From: Streptomyces spiramyceticus
GTDB lineage: Bacteria; Actinomycetota; Actinomycetes; Streptomycetales; Streptomycetaceae
DNA: 64,000 nucleotides
Direction of reading: 5' to 3'
NCBI RefSeq assembly: GCF_028807635.1
Contig: NZ_JARBAX010000001.1
Location: 1,687,001-1,751,000, forward strand
Shown here: piece by piece, positions 42,457 to 51,867 of the stretch
How the letters are laid out: each line of letters begins with the position of its first letter
Numbering within the stretch: position 1 is the stretch's first letter
Notes under the pieces: model-generated
Database searches by the model: none
Told to the model about the DNA's origin: nothing
Seen by the model: the letters and a program-made list of their open reading frames with translations, nothing else
Program-made: the position numbers and the translations under genes

Positions 42457-44189
42457 GCGGCTTCCTCCTCCGAGATCTGGGAGAGGACGATCTCCCGGTA
42501 GGTGTGGTTGTCCCGCATGAGTTCTTCGTGGGTTCCGGTGCCGACGACGCGGCCCTCGTCGAGTACGACGATCCGGTCGGCGCCGCGGATGGTGGAGACC
42601 CGCTGGGCGACGATCACGACGGTCGCATCGGCCGTCTCCCTGGCGAGTGCGGCCCGCAGCGCCGCGTCGGTGGCGTAGTCGAGGGCCGAGAAGGAGTCGT
42701 CGAAGAGGTAGATGCCGGGCCTGACGACAAGCGCCCTGGCGATCGCCAGGCGCTGGCGCTGGCCGCCGGACAGGTTGCTGCCGCCCTGCGCGACGGGCGC
42801 GTCCAGACCTTCGGGCAGAGCCTCGACGAAGCCCTTGGCCTGTGCGGTCTCCAGCGCGTGCCACAGCTCGTCGTCGGTGGCGTCCGGGTTTCCGTACCGC
42901 AGATTGGATGCGATCGTCCCGGAGAAGAGGTAGGGCTTCTGCGGAACGAGGCCGACCGTGCGGGACAGCACCTCGGGGTCCAGCTCCCTCACGTCGACAC
43001 CGCCCACCCGCACCTCGCCGCCCGTCGCGTCGAACAGCCGGGGGACGAGGCCCAGCAGCGTCGTCTTGCCGCTGCCGGTGGAGCCGATGACCGCTGTCGT
43101 ACGGCCGGGACGCGCCGTGAGATCGACGCCGCGCAGGACGGGCTCTTCGGCTCCCGGGTAGCTGAAGTCGGCGCCACGGATCTCCAGTTGGCCCCGGCCG
43201 GCGTGCAGTGCGGTGACGGGCTTTGCGGGCGGGACGACGCTCGGCTCGGTTGTGAGGACTTCCTGGATGCGTTCGGCGCTCACGGCGGCGCGCGGCACCT
43301 GCATCAGCAGGAACGTCGTCATCATCACCGCCATCAGGATCTGCATCAGGTAGCTGAGGAAGGCTATGAGCGAGCCGATCTGGAGCTCACCGGAGCCGAT
43401 GCGGTGTCCGCCGACCCAGATGACGGCCACGGTCGCCAGCTCCCAGACCAGTACGACCGCGGGCATGGTCAGCGCCATCAGGCGGCCGGCCCGCAGGGCG
43501 ACACCCATCAGGTCGGCGTTGGCGTCGGCGTAACGGCGCTGCTCGTGCTCGTCCTTGACGAAGGCGCGGATGACGCGAATGCCGGTGATCTGCTCCCGCA
43601 TCATCCGGTTGACCTTGTCGATGCGCTTCTGCATGCCGCGGAACAGCGGCGGCATCCGGCGGATGATCAGGCCGACGACCCCGGCGAGCAACGGCACGAA
43701 GAGCAGCAGCAGGGCGGCGAGCGGGACGTCCTGGTTGACGGCCATGACGATGCCGCCGAGGCACATCAGCGGCGCGGCGACCAGCATGGTCAGGCCGAGC
43801 ACCGTCAGCATCTGGATCTGCTGTACGTCGTTGGTGGTGCGCGTGATGAGGGAGGAGGCGCCGAAGCGGCCCACTTCCCGTACGGAGAAGTCCTGCACCC
43901 GGGAGAAGACGGCGGCGCGCAGATCACGTCCTAAGCCCATCGCTACGCGGGCTCCGAAGAAGACGGCGGCCGCGGCGGCGAGGATCTGGAGGAGGGTGAC
44001 GACGAGCATGACGCCGCCGGTGGCCAGGACGTAACCGGTGTCGCCGGTGAGGACACCGTTGTTGATGTTGTCGGCGTTGAGGGTGGGCAGGTAGAGGGTG
44101 GCGAGGATCTGGGCGAGCTGGAGCACGACGACCAGGGCAATGGTCCTGGCGTAGGGGCGCAGCCGGCCGCGCAGCAGTCGGATCAGCAT
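42453..44189 (-). CDS. ABC exporter half-transporter, subunit A of pair 2
   Basis: 578 residues: six-helix membrane domain (LIRLLRGRLRPYARTIALVV, NADNINNGVLTGDTGYVLAT) and nucleotide-binding domain with Walker A VIGSTGSGKTTLLGLVPRLF, signature NLSGGQRQRLAIARAL and Walker B YLFDDSFSALD. The membrane-domain motif RTTNDVQQIQML is shared with subunit A of pair 1. The degenerate Walker B (DD) again implies a heterodimer with the gene it overlaps. If subunit B is truly frameshifted, this protein would lack its partner. Confidence 0.9.
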   Translation of the reverse strand: MLIRLLRGRLRPYARTIALVVVLQLAQILATLYLPTLNADNINNGVLTGDTGYVLATGGVMLVVTLLQILAAAAAVFFGARVAMGLGRDLRAAVFSRVQDFSVREVGRFGASSLITRTTNDVQQIQMLTVLGLTMLVAAPLMCLGGIVMAVNQDVPLAALLLLFVPLLAGVVGLIIRRMPPLFRGMQKRIDKVNRMMREQITGIRVIRAFVKDEHEQRRYADANADLMGVALRAGRLMALTMPAVVLVWELATVAVIWVGGHRIGSGELQIGSLIAFLSYLMQILMAVMMTTFLLMQVPRAAVSAERIQEVLTTEPSVVPPAKPVTALHAGRGQLEIRGADFSYPGAEEPVLRGVDLTARPGRTTAVIGSTGSGKTTLLGLVPRLFDATGGEVRVGGVDVRELDPEVLSRTVGLVPQKPYLFSGTIASNLRYGNPDATDDELWHALETAQAKGFVEALPEGLDAPVAQGGSNLSGGQRQRLAIARALVVRPGIYLFDDSFSALDYATDAALRAALARETADATVVIVAQRVSTIRGADRIVVLDEGRVVGTGTHEELMRDNHTYREIVLSQISEEEAA

Positions 44190-44201
44190 GACGCTCGGCC
44201 C

Positions 44202-44891
44202 TCAGCCGGCGTACGGGCGGACGGACTTGGCGTCGCGCAGGGCGTGCGCCCACCAGGTGAGCTGGTTCAGCAGGGCTTTGGCGGCGGTGTTGGGGGCCGA
44301 CGGGTCCCTGTGGCTGCCGTCCTCGTCGAAGTGGGCCCATGCGCCGTGGAAGCTGACCGTTTCGCGGATGGTCGTGGCGTGCATCTCGGCGAAGACCTGG
44401 CGCAGCTGCTCGACGGCGCGCAGGCCGCCGGACATTCCGCCGTAGGAGACGAAGCCGACGGGCTTGGCGTGCCACTCGGGGCCGTGCCAGTCGATGAGGT
44501 TCTTGAGGGCGGCGGGGAAGGAGTGGTTGTACTCGGGGGTGAGGACGACGAAGGCGTCGGCGGCGGCGAGGCGCGGCGAGACCTTCGCGAGAACGGCCTT
44601 GACGTCGTCGGAGGGGCTGAAGGAGAGGGCGGTCGGCAGGTCGATGCCGGCCAGGTCGATCACGTCGATGTCGAGCTCGTCGTGCTCGGTGGCCCGGGAA
44701 ACGAACCAGTCGGTGATGACGGGTGCGAAGCGGCCCTCGCGATTGCTGGCGACGATGACGGCGACTCGCAGGGGAGCGGCGTTGAGCTGGGCGGATTCAA
44801 CGGATTCAACGGATTCAACGGATTCAAGCGTGGATTCAGTGGTGGATTCAGTGGTCGAATCAGTGGTGGATGCGTTCGTGGTGAGGTCCAT
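44202..44891 (-). CDS. NADPH-dependent FMN reductase family protein
   Basis: 229 residues. After a 45-residue Ser/Thr/Glu repeat leader, a flavodoxin-like domain: LRVAVIVASNREGRFAPVIT, FVVLTPEYNHSFPAALKNLI (the NAD(P)H-FMN reductase motif PEYNHS) and GFVSYGGMSGGLRAVEQLRQ. Likely reduces FMN or quinones in the cytosol. Start ATG 44891 (MDLTTNAST) is chosen over a longer reading. The leader is encoded by an in-frame 9-bp tandem repeat. Twelve bases separate it from the exporter subunit A gene. Confidence 0.88.
   Translation of the reverse strand: MDLTTNASTTDSTTESTTESTLESVESVESVESAQLNAAPLRVAVIVASNREGRFAPVITDWFVSRATEHDELDIDVIDLAGIDLPTALSFSPSDDVKAVLAKVSPRLAAADAFVVLTPEYNHSFPAALKNLIDWHGPEWHAKPVGFVSYGGMSGGLRAVEQLRQVFAEMHATTIRETVSFHGAWAHFDEDGSHRDPSAPNTAAKALLNQLTWWAHALRDAKSVRPYAG
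44792..44827. repeat. four tandem copies of a 9-bp in-frame repeat
   Basis: CGGATTCAA repeated four times without error, followed by degenerate relatives to about 44868. On the minus strand each unit adds V/L-E-S to the N-terminal leader of the FMN reductase, so copy-number changes would keep the frame. Confidence 0.85.
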
Positions 44892-44959
44892 GCGGCAAGA
44901 CTCGTACCTCAACCAAGCTTGAGGTCAAGCTGTCCCGGTGAACTGTTTACGGTGGTCGC

Positions 44960-45757
44960 ATGACTACTGCTCACGTGCCCTACATCGAGATCGACGGCCG
45001 CAGAGCCACCACCGCCGACGACCTCATGATCCCCACATTGTACGGCGGTTACGGCCACTTCACCGCGATGCAGGTCAGGGACCGCCGCGTGCGCGGACTG
45101 CGGTTGCACCTCGCGCGGCTCGCCGAAGGCACCCAGGAGGTCTTCGGAGCCGGCCTGGACGAGGAGCTGGTGCGCGAGCGGATCCGGCACGCGCTCGAAG
45201 GGGCCGGGGTGCGGGACGCCGCGCTGCGGGTGTACGTGCTGTGGGCCCCCGACGCCGCTGCCGCCACCCTGATGGTCACCGTCCGCCCGCCCGTCACGAT
45301 GCCGCAGGCTCCGCAGGCCCTGATGTCCGTCCCGTACGTACGCCCCGTGGCGCACGTCAAGCACCTGGGCGGCTTCGCCCAGACGCACTACGGCAAGCTC
45401 GCGCAGCGTGCGGGCTTCGACGAGGCGCTGCTGACCGGCCCCGGCGGGGAGGTCGTGGAGGGCGCGATCACCAACATCGCGTTCTACGACGGAACTTCGG
45501 TCGTCTGGCCCGACGCGCCGGCGCTGCGCGGCATCACGATGGCCCTGCTCGAACCCCGCCTGCCGGAGGCGGGGCTGGCCTCGGTGCGGCGGCGGGTGAC
45601 GCTGGACGGGCTCTCGGCGTACCGCGCGGCCTTCGTCACGAACTCGCAGGGGGTCGCTCCGGTGCGGCGTATCGACGACACGGAGTTCGCGGTGGACGAG
45701 CAGCTGATGAAGACGGTCATGTCGGTGTACGAGACGACTCCATGGGACGTCATCTGA
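44960..45757 (+). CDS. class IV aminotransferase (branched-chain / ADC-lyase-like)
   Basis: 265 residues of the PLP fold type IV. Catalytic Lys is likely in RPVAHVKHLGGFAQTHYGKL, and the substrate/phosphate site in VVEGAITNIAFYDG, the EGAxxNI motif characteristic of BCAT and aminodeoxychorismate lyase. N-terminal MTTAHVPYIEIDGRRATTAD is normal for the family. It may be a pabC-type lyase or an amino-acid transaminase; the context does not discriminate. Diverges from the FMN reductase with 68 bp between starts. Confidence 0.87.
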   Translation: MTTAHVPYIEIDGRRATTADDLMIPTLYGGYGHFTAMQVRDRRVRGLRLHLARLAEGTQEVFGAGLDEELVRERIRHALEGAGVRDAALRVYVLWAPDAAAATLMVTVRPPVTMPQAPQALMSVPYVRPVAHVKHLGGFAQTHYGKLAQRAGFDEALLTGPGGEVVEGAITNIAFYDGTSVVWPDAPALRGITMALLEPRLPEAGLASVRRRVTLDGLSAYRAAFVTNSQGVAPVRRIDDTEFAVDEQLMKTVMSVYETTPWDVI

Positions 45758-45916
45758 GGCCGGTGATCGTCCGCTGTGGTCTGCGGTCGTGCGCGGTCGG
45801 CTCCGTCACCCGTTTCGGGGCGGAGCCGGTCCCGCCCGCCGACGCGCTGCGGCCTTCCGAGCCCGTACACCCGCCACCATCGAGTGTGTGTGGTGTACGC
45901 GCATCTGACAGGGGCG

Positions 45917-46699
45917 CTAGGACCACTGGTCGAAGGCAAGCTTGGCGACCAGTGAGAAGACCACAACCAGCAGCACACCCCGTACGAACTCGCTGCCCTT
46001 CCTGAGCGCCATCCGTGCCCCGGCCATCGCGCCCGCCAGGTTGAACACCGCCATCAGCGCGGCCAGCTGCCACAGGACCGTCCCCTGATAGGCGAACATC
46101 GCGAGGGCGCCGGCGTTGGTGCAGACATTGACGATCTTGGCGTTGGCGGACGCGGTGACGAGGTCGAGGTGGAGCACCGCGGTCAGGGCCAGCACCAGGA
46201 ACGTTCCGGTGCCGGGCCCGAAAAGGCCGTCGTAGAAGCCGATGCCTCCGCCGACGAGGACGATCGCGCTGACGGTACGGGCCCGGGTGACCGGGGTCCG
46301 CTCCTCACCGGCGGCCCTGCCGAAGGCCGGCCGCAGCAGCACGAATGCGGCGACCCCGAGCAGCACCACCATGATCACTGGGCGCAGTACGTCGCTGCTG
46401 ATCCCGGCGGCGAAGAACGCGCCCGTCATGGAGCCCACGAGGGCCATGAGACCGACCCGTACCGCCGTCTTCACCTCCACCGGCGCCTTGCGGACGTACG
46501 TCACCGCCGCGCCGGAGGTACCGACGATGGCCACCGCCTTGTTGGTGCCCAGGACGTGCGCGGCGGGCACGTTCGGGAGGCCGAGCAGCAGCGCGGGCAG
46601 GAGCAGCAGCCCGCCGCCGCCCACCACCGCGTCGATCCAGCCCGCCGCGGCAGCGGCCAGGCACAGGACAACGAGCATGGTCAGCGATATCTCAGGCAT
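45917..46699 (-). CDS. TSUP family transporter (TauE/SafE)
   Basis: 260 residues, about seven or eight transmembrane segments in the two-repeat TSUP pattern: GWIDAVVGGGGLLLLPALLL and GTNKAVAIVGTSGAAVTYVR in the first half, FYDGLFGPGTGTFLVLALTA and NVCTNAGALAMFAYQGTVLW in the second. TSUP proteins move sulfite, sulfoacetate or other organic anions. Being near the nitrate/nitrite genes might hint at anion export, but substrate is unknown. Confidence 0.88.
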   Translation of the reverse strand: MPEISLTMLVVLCLAAAAAGWIDAVVGGGGLLLLPALLLGLPNVPAAHVLGTNKAVAIVGTSGAAVTYVRKAPVEVKTAVRVGLMALVGSMTGAFFAAGISSDVLRPVIMVVLLGVAAFVLLRPAFGRAAGEERTPVTRARTVSAIVLVGGGIGFYDGLFGPGTGTFLVLALTAVLHLDLVTASANAKIVNVCTNAGALAMFAYQGTVLWQLAALMAVFNLAGAMAGARMALRKGSEFVRGVLLVVVFSLVAKLAFDQWS

Positions 46700-46845
46700 G
46701 ATCGCGACCCTATGTGAAGGTCACGCACCCGCATCCAGGTAGCGGAGCACCGCCAGGACCCGGCGGTGGCCGCGACTGGGGCAGGGCCAGGGCGGCGTAC
46801 AGAAGAGCAGTGGCGGCGGCGCGGAGACGGTGCATGGGAGCCGAC

Positions 46846-47475
46846 CTAGAACTGGTGGATCACGGGAACGGAGAGAAGTGCGCAGACCAGGGCGACACCG
46901 GCGGCTATGCCGGTGGTCCGCAGGAGGCCGGAGCGGTCCGCGCCGAGGAAGCCCGATGCCAGCCGCACCTGGAGTCCGGTGAAGCCCTTGACGACCCAGG
47001 GCGTGAGGAACAGGAACGTCAGCCCGCCGCCGCCGGCGTGCACCGCCCACGCTCCGGCCATGGTCGGGCCGTCCCAGGACTGGGCGGGGTCGTTGTCCGG
47101 CCGCAGCGGGAAGCCGAGGTTGATCGCCACGACCATCCAGAAGTAGAGCGTGACCGTGACGGCGACGAGGTTGAGCGGCGCGCTGATCACCGCGTGGGCG
47201 AGGGCGAGCGCTCGGCCACGCATACCCGGCGCACCGACTCCTCCCGCTCCGGCCTCTCCTACTTCCACGCCCAGCAGCCGGCGGGCGAGCCCCCGCTGGA
47301 TGCGGGCCGCGGGACCGCCGACGAGCGCGATCGGTATACACAGGAGACCGACGGGGAGGGCAAGCACGACATACGCCGTGCGCCGCCAGGTCCTGGCCCG
47401 GAACGGCTCGCGGAGGATCACAGCCGTACGGCTGGTGGCGGTTGCTGCGGCGGGTTGGCGCTCGGTGATGTCCAT
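46846..47475 (-). CDS. membrane protein with putative sensor domain, no kinase
   Basis: 209 residues starting MDITERQPAAATATSRTAVI. Four hydrophobic segments (YVVLALPVGLLCIPIALVGG; LALAHAVISAPLNLVAVTVT; LTFLFLTPWVVKGFTGLQVR; TGIAAGVALVCALLSVPVIH) and a Pro/Asp-rich exterior loop resemble the N-terminal sensor domain found in many Streptomyces histidine kinases, but no kinase domain follows. It diverges from the nitrite reductase cluster at 47726 with a 250-bp gap that contains the GlnR-like box. Function unknown; regulatory link to nitrite not shown. Confidence 0.75.
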   Translation of the reverse strand: MDITERQPAAATATSRTAVILREPFRARTWRRTAYVVLALPVGLLCIPIALVGGPAARIQRGLARRLLGVEVGEAGAGGVGAPGMRGRALALAHAVISAPLNLVAVTVTLYFWMVVAINLGFPLRPDNDPAQSWDGPTMAGAWAVHAGGGGLTFLFLTPWVVKGFTGLQVRLASGFLGADRSGLLRTTGIAAGVALVCALLSVPVIHQF

Positions 47476-47665
47476 GCGTTCAGAATCCCCGTCGCACGCG
47501 CCCGTTTCGATCGTGCCTGTACGGAACTCCGGGGTTCGGTTTGCCCCACCCCCCGGCGCCACCCGGGTCGCCGCCCCCGGGCGTCGCCGCCCCCGGAACA
47601 GCGCCCATCCCCCGTGCTGCGCCCCTCGCCCCTCACAGCCAGAAGCACACCGCGCTGAGCGCAGT

Positions 47666-47703
47666 GTTCCTCGCGGGAAACAACTGGGATGCGGCCGGGT
47701 AAC
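47666..47703 (+). promoter_or_regulatory. GlnR-like box upstream of the nitrite reductase cluster
   Basis: GTTCC (47666), GAAAC (47677), GATGC (47688), GTAAC (47699), all at 11-bp spacing, corresponding to gTnAC-n6-GaAAC-n6-GtnAC-n6-GaAAC. The box ends 22 bp before the ATG at 47726, as for nasA. Confidence 0.55.
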
Positions 47704-47725
47704 ACCGCCCCCGCAGGCTACGGTC

Positions 47726-48973
47726 ATGAGCAAGGACATCGTGGTGATCGGCGGCGGGACAGCAGGGGCCAGGCTGGCCCGGCAGCTGGCCCCCTCTGCC
47801 CGCGTCACCGTAATCGGCGAGGAGGACCACGCCCCGTACAACAGGGTGCTGCTCGCCGAGGTCCTCGCCGGGCGTTACGGCCCCGAGGTCGTCGCACTGC
47901 CCGAGACGCCCGTACGGCGCGGGGTACGGGTGGTCCGTATCGACCGCGCCGACAAGGTGGTCCAGTGCGACGACGGCAGCGTCGTCCCGTACGGAACGCT
48001 GGTCCTGGCGACCGGATCCAACCCCGTACTCCCGCCCCTGCGCGGCCTCGGCAACGATCTCCCCGACGGTGTCCACCCCTTCCGCACCATGGACGACTGC
48101 CTCGCCCTGGCAGCCGCCGTGCGCGAAGGCACCCGTGCCGTGGTCATCGGCGGCGGCCTCCTGGGTGTCTCGGCGGCCCGTGCCCTCGCCGAACGGGGCG
48201 CCCAGGTCGTGCTGGCCCAGCAGGGCGAGCACCTCATGGAGCGCCAGCTGGACACGGCGGCGAGCGAGCTGCTGCGCAGCCATCTGGAGACGCTGGGCGT
48301 CGAGGTCCACACGGAGTGCCGGGTACGCGGCCTGCGCTGCGAGGGCGGAGCGGTGCGGGCCGTGGAGCTCGCCGACGGTTACGCCCTGGACGCCGACCTC
48401 GTCGTCGTCGCCTGCGGTGTACGCCCCCGGGTCGGCCTCGCACGGGCCGCGGGCCTGGACGTACGCAACGGCATCGTCGTCGACGACGAGCTGCGCACCT
48501 CGGACCCGGACATCCGCGCCATCGGCGACTGCGCCGAGCACAACGGCCGCGTCTACGCCCTCGCGGGCCCCGCCATCGAGCAGGCCGACGTCCTGGCCAC
48601 CCTGCTTGCCGGCTCCCCGGACGCCTCTCCGGCCGACTTTCCGGCCCCCTCCTCGGATGCCTCCCCGGCGCCCGCCCCGTCCCCCTCGGCCCGCTACACA
48701 GGGACCCGCGCCCTCACCCGTCTCACCCTCAACGGCTCCGGCCCCCTCGACCTCGCCGCCTTCGGCGAGACGACCCCGCTCCCCGGTGACGACGTGGTCC
48801 GGCTCACCGACGCCACCCGAGGCGCGTACCGCAAGGTCGTCGTCCGCGGGGACCGGCTGATCGGCGGAATTCTGCTGGGCGATCTCGGCGCCGTCGGCGA
48901 ACTCGCCCGTACCTGGGAGGGCGACGAGCCGCTCCCCTCCTCCCCCTTGTTCCACCTGCTTGGAGGCTCCTGA
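47726..48973 (+). CDS. FAD-dependent NAD(P)H oxidoreductase of the nitrite reductase cluster
   Basis: 415 residues; FAD motif IVVIGGGTAGARLARQLAPS, NAD(P)H motif RAVVIGGGLLGVSAARALAE and IGDCAEHNGRVYALAGPAIE resemble the N-terminal third of NirB (nitrite reductase) and NasB. It lacks the iron-sulfur and siroheme parts. It precedes nirB by one base and probably supplies electrons to nitrate or nitrite reductase. A Pro/Ser-rich linker (DASPADFPAPSSDASPAPAP) interrupts the C-terminal part, longer than usual. Confidence 0.85.
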   Translation: MSKDIVVIGGGTAGARLARQLAPSARVTVIGEEDHAPYNRVLLAEVLAGRYGPEVVALPETPVRRGVRVVRIDRADKVVQCDDGSVVPYGTLVLATGSNPVLPPLRGLGNDLPDGVHPFRTMDDCLALAAAVREGTRAVVIGGGLLGVSAARALAERGAQVVLAQQGEHLMERQLDTAASELLRSHLETLGVEVHTECRVRGLRCEGGAVRAVELADGYALDADLVVVACGVRPRVGLARAAGLDVRNGIVVDDELRTSDPDIRAIGDCAEHNGRVYALAGPAIEQADVLATLLAGSPDASPADFPAPSSDASPAPAPSPSARYTGTRALTRLTLNGSGPLDLAAFGETTPLPGDDVVRLTDATRGAYRKVVVRGDRLIGGILLGDLGAVGELARTWEGDEPLPSSPLFHLLGGS

Positions 48974-48974
48974 G

Positions 48975-51500
48975 ATGTCCACACCCACGATCGTGGTCGT
49001 CGGCCACGGGATGGTCGGCCAGCGTTTCCTGGAGGCCCTCGCCGAGCGGGGCGTGACCGGCCGGGCGCGTGTCGTCGTCCTGTGCGAGGAGCCGCGTCCC
49101 GCGTACGACCGCGTGCAGCTGACCTCGTATTTCTCGGGCCGTACCCCCGACGAGCTCTCCCTCGTAGAGGGCGACTTCATCACCCGTAACAACATCGAAC
49201 TGCACCTGGACGACCCGGCACAGAGCGTCGACCGCGCCACCCGCACAGTGACCTCCCGGGCGGGCCGCACCTTCACCTACGACACGCTCGTCCTTGCCAC
49301 CGGCTCGTACCCCTTCGTACCGCCCGTTCCCGGCAAGGATGCGGAGGGTTGTTTCGTCTACCGCACCATCGAGGATCTGCTGGCCATCGAGGAGTACGCG
49401 AAGAACTCCCGGGTCGGCGCCGTCGTCGGCGGCGGGCTGCTCGGCCTGGAGGCGGCGGGCGCGCTCAGCGGTCTCGGCCTCGACACCCACATCGTGGAGT
49501 TCGCGCCCCGTCTGATGCCCGTCCAGGTCGACGAGGGCGGTGCCTCGGCCCTCCTCCGTACGATCGAGGGAATGGGTCTGACGGTCCACACGGGCGTCGG
49601 CACACAGGCGGTCACCACCGGCGACGACGGCACGGTCGACGGCATGTCGCTCTCGGACGGTTCGACCCTCGCCACCGATCTGGTCGTCTTTTCGGCGGGC
49701 GTACGCCCCCGGGATCAACTGGCCCGTGACTGCGGCCTGTCCGTCGGCGAACGGGGCGGCATTTCCGTCGACGAACAGTGCCGTACGTCCGACCCCTCCG
49801 TCTTCGCGATAGGCGAGTGCGCCCTGGCGGCGGACGGCAAGGTGTACGGCCTGGTGGCACCCGGCTACGAGATGGCCGAAACGGCAGCGGCCACCATCGC
49901 CGACGAAGCGGACGAGGCAGGAGCAGGCGGGGCCAAGGCCTTCACCGGCGCCGACATGTCCACCAAGCTCAAGCTCCTCGGCGTCGACGTGGCGTCCTTC
50001 GGCGACGCCCACGGCACCGCGGACGGCTGCCTGGACGTCGTGTACTCCGATTCCCGCTCCGGCGTCTACAAGAAGCTGGTGGTCAGCCCGGACGGCGCCC
50101 TGCTCGGCGGCATCCTGGTCGGCGACGCCGACGCGTACGCCATGCTGCGCCCCCTCACCGGTACCGTCCCGCCGGTCGCCCCCGAACAGCTCATCGCCCC
50201 CACCGGAACCGGCGTCTCCCTGGGCCCGTCCGCGCTCCCCGACGACGCTGTGGTCTGCAACTGCCACAACGTCACCAAGGGCGCCGTCACCGCCTGCTCG
50301 ACGCTGCACGAGGTGAAGAAGTGCACCAAGGCGGGAACGGGCTGCGGCAGTTGCGTCAAGCTGATCGGCCAGCTCCTCCCCCAGTCCGGCGACAAGGGCC
50401 TGTGCGGCTGCTTCCCGCACACCCGCTCCGAGCTGTACGAGATCGTGCGCACCCTGCACATCACGTCGTACGCCGCCCTGCTCGACTCCCACGGCCGTGA
50501 AGCGGCCCGTGGCGGCGACGGCTGCGAGACCTGCAAGCCGACCGTGGCATCCATCCTGGCCAGCCTGAGCAACGGCCACATCCTCGACGGCGAACAGGCC
50601 GCCCTCCAGGACACCAACGACCACTTCCTCGCCAACATGCAGCGCAACGGCTCGTACTCCATCGTGCCGCGCATCCCGGGCGGCGAGATCACGCCCGAGA
50701 AGCTGATCGTGATCGGCGAGGTGGCCCGCGACTTCGGCCTCTACACCAAGATCACGGGCGGCCAGCGCATCGACCTCTTCGGCGCACGCGTCGACCAGCT
50801 CCCCCTGATCTGGACCCGTCTGGTCGACGCCGGCTTCGAGTCGGGCCACGCGTACGGAAAGGCGCTGCGCACTGTCAAGTCCTGTGTGGGACAGACCTGG
50901 TGCCGTTACGGCGTCCAGGACTCGGTCCGTATGGCCATCGACCTGGAGCTGCGCTACCGGGGCCTGCGCGCCCCGCACAAGCTGAAGTCGGCGGTCTCGG
51001 GCTGCGCCCGCGAGTGCGCGGAGGCCCAGTCCAAGGACTTCGGCGTCATCGCGACCGCGAACGGATGGAACCTGTACGTCGGCGGCAACGGCGGGGCGAC
51101 ACCGCGCCATGCGGACCTCCTCGCCCAGGACCTGTCCGACGCCGAACTCGTGCGCCTCATCGACCGGTTCCTGATGTTCTACATCCGCACCGCCGACCGC
51201 CTGGAACGCACGGCCACCTGGCTGGACCGTCTGGAGGGCGGCCTGGACCACCTGCGGGACGTGATCGTCCACGACAGCCTGGGCCTGTGCGCCCAGCTCG
51301 AAGCCATGATGTCCACGCACGTGTCCAACTACCGCGACGAATGGGCCGAGACGATCAACGACCCGGAGCGGCTCTCCCGCTTCGTGTCCTTCGTCAACGC
51401 GCCCGACGCACCGGACCCCTCCATCCGCTTCGTCCCCGAGCGCGACCAGATGAAGCCGGACCTGACCATCCTCACCCTCGAAGGGACTCGCGTCGGATGA
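48975..51500 (+). CDS. nirB: nitrite reductase [NAD(P)H] large subunit
   Basis: 841 residues. FAD domain IVVVGHGMVGQRFLEALAER, NADH motif RVGAVVGGGLLGLEAAGALS, a BFD-like [2Fe-2S] region with Cys in VVCNCHNVTKGAV and KAGTGCGSCVKLIGQLLPQS (about residues 425-460), then ferredoxin-like nitrite/sulfite reductase half-domains and the siroheme/[4Fe-4S] Cys cluster KSCVGQTWCRYG ... SGCARECAEA (about 636, 642, 676, 680). Reduces nitrite to ammonium in the cytoplasm with NADH. Overlaps nirD by ATGA. Expression is likely under the GlnR-like box of the operon. Confidence 0.95.
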   Translation: MSTPTIVVVGHGMVGQRFLEALAERGVTGRARVVVLCEEPRPAYDRVQLTSYFSGRTPDELSLVEGDFITRNNIELHLDDPAQSVDRATRTVTSRAGRTFTYDTLVLATGSYPFVPPVPGKDAEGCFVYRTIEDLLAIEEYAKNSRVGAVVGGGLLGLEAAGALSGLGLDTHIVEFAPRLMPVQVDEGGASALLRTIEGMGLTVHTGVGTQAVTTGDDGTVDGMSLSDGSTLATDLVVFSAGVRPRDQLARDCGLSVGERGGISVDEQCRTSDPSVFAIGECALAADGKVYGLVAPGYEMAETAAATIADEADEAGAGGAKAFTGADMSTKLKLLGVDVASFGDAHGTADGCLDVVYSDSRSGVYKKLVVSPDGALLGGILVGDADAYAMLRPLTGTVPPVAPEQLIAPTGTGVSLGPSALPDDAVVCNCHNVTKGAVTACSTLHEVKKCTKAGTGCGSCVKLIGQLLPQSGDKGLCGCFPHTRSELYEIVRTLHITSYAALLDSHGREAARGGDGCETCKPTVASILASLSNGHILDGEQAALQDTNDHFLANMQRNGSYSIVPRIPGGEITPEKLIVIGEVARDFGLYTKITGGQRIDLFGARVDQLPLIWTRLVDAGFESGHAYGKALRTVKSCVGQTWCRYGVQDSVRMAIDLELRYRGLRAPHKLKSAVSGCARECAEAQSKDFGVIATANGWNLYVGGNGGATPRHADLLAQDLSDAELVRLIDRFLMFYIRTADRLERTATWLDRLEGGLDHLRDVIVHDSLGLCAQLEAMMSTHVSNYRDEWAETINDPERLSRFVSFVNAPDAPDPSIRFVPERDQMKPDLTILTLEGTRVG

Positions 51501-51826
51501 CCCTCCAACTGCTCCTCGAAGACGACTGGTTCACGGCGTGCGAGGCGGCCGCCCTCACGCCGGGCCGCGGAGTGGCGGCCCTGCTGCCCGACGGCCGCCA
51601 GGCCGCGCTCTTCACCGACCGTGCGGGCCGCGCGTACGCGATCGACAACCGTGATCCGTTCTCCGGCGCCCAGGTCCTCTCCCGGGGCCTGATCGGCTCC
51701 GTGGAGGGCCGCGCCTTCGTCGCGTCCCCCCTCCTCAAGCAGCGTTTCGACCTGGAGACAGGGCGGTGCCTGGACGACGAGACGGTCACGGTGGAGACCT
51801 TCACCGTACGGCTCGCAGGTTCCTGA
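51497..51826 (+). CDS. nirD: nitrite reductase [NAD(P)H] small subunit
   Basis: 109 residues from ATG 51497 (ATGA overlap with nirB). Rieske-like fold typical of NirD: EDDWFTACEAAALTPGRGVA, LFTDRAGRAYAIDNRDPFSG, FVASPLLKQRFDLETGRCLD. The Cys and His cluster ligands of true Rieske proteins are absent, normal for this subunit. Required for NirB activity in relatives. Confidence 0.93.
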   Translation: MTLQLLLEDDWFTACEAAALTPGRGVAALLPDGRQAALFTDRAGRAYAIDNRDPFSGAQVLSRGLIGSVEGRAFVASPLLKQRFDLETGRCLDDETVTVETFTVRLAGS

Positions 51827-51867
51827 CCGGTCGTTCCACATTCGAACGCCGGTCGTACGCTGGGGCC

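Noticed and set aside
44792..44868. CRISPR array
   Set aside because: Units are 9 bp with no spacers and lie inside a coding region; no cas genes in the window.
48804..51320. 838-codon open frame opposite nirB
   Set aside because: Antisense to a clear nitrite reductase; no ribosome binding site or family sequence.
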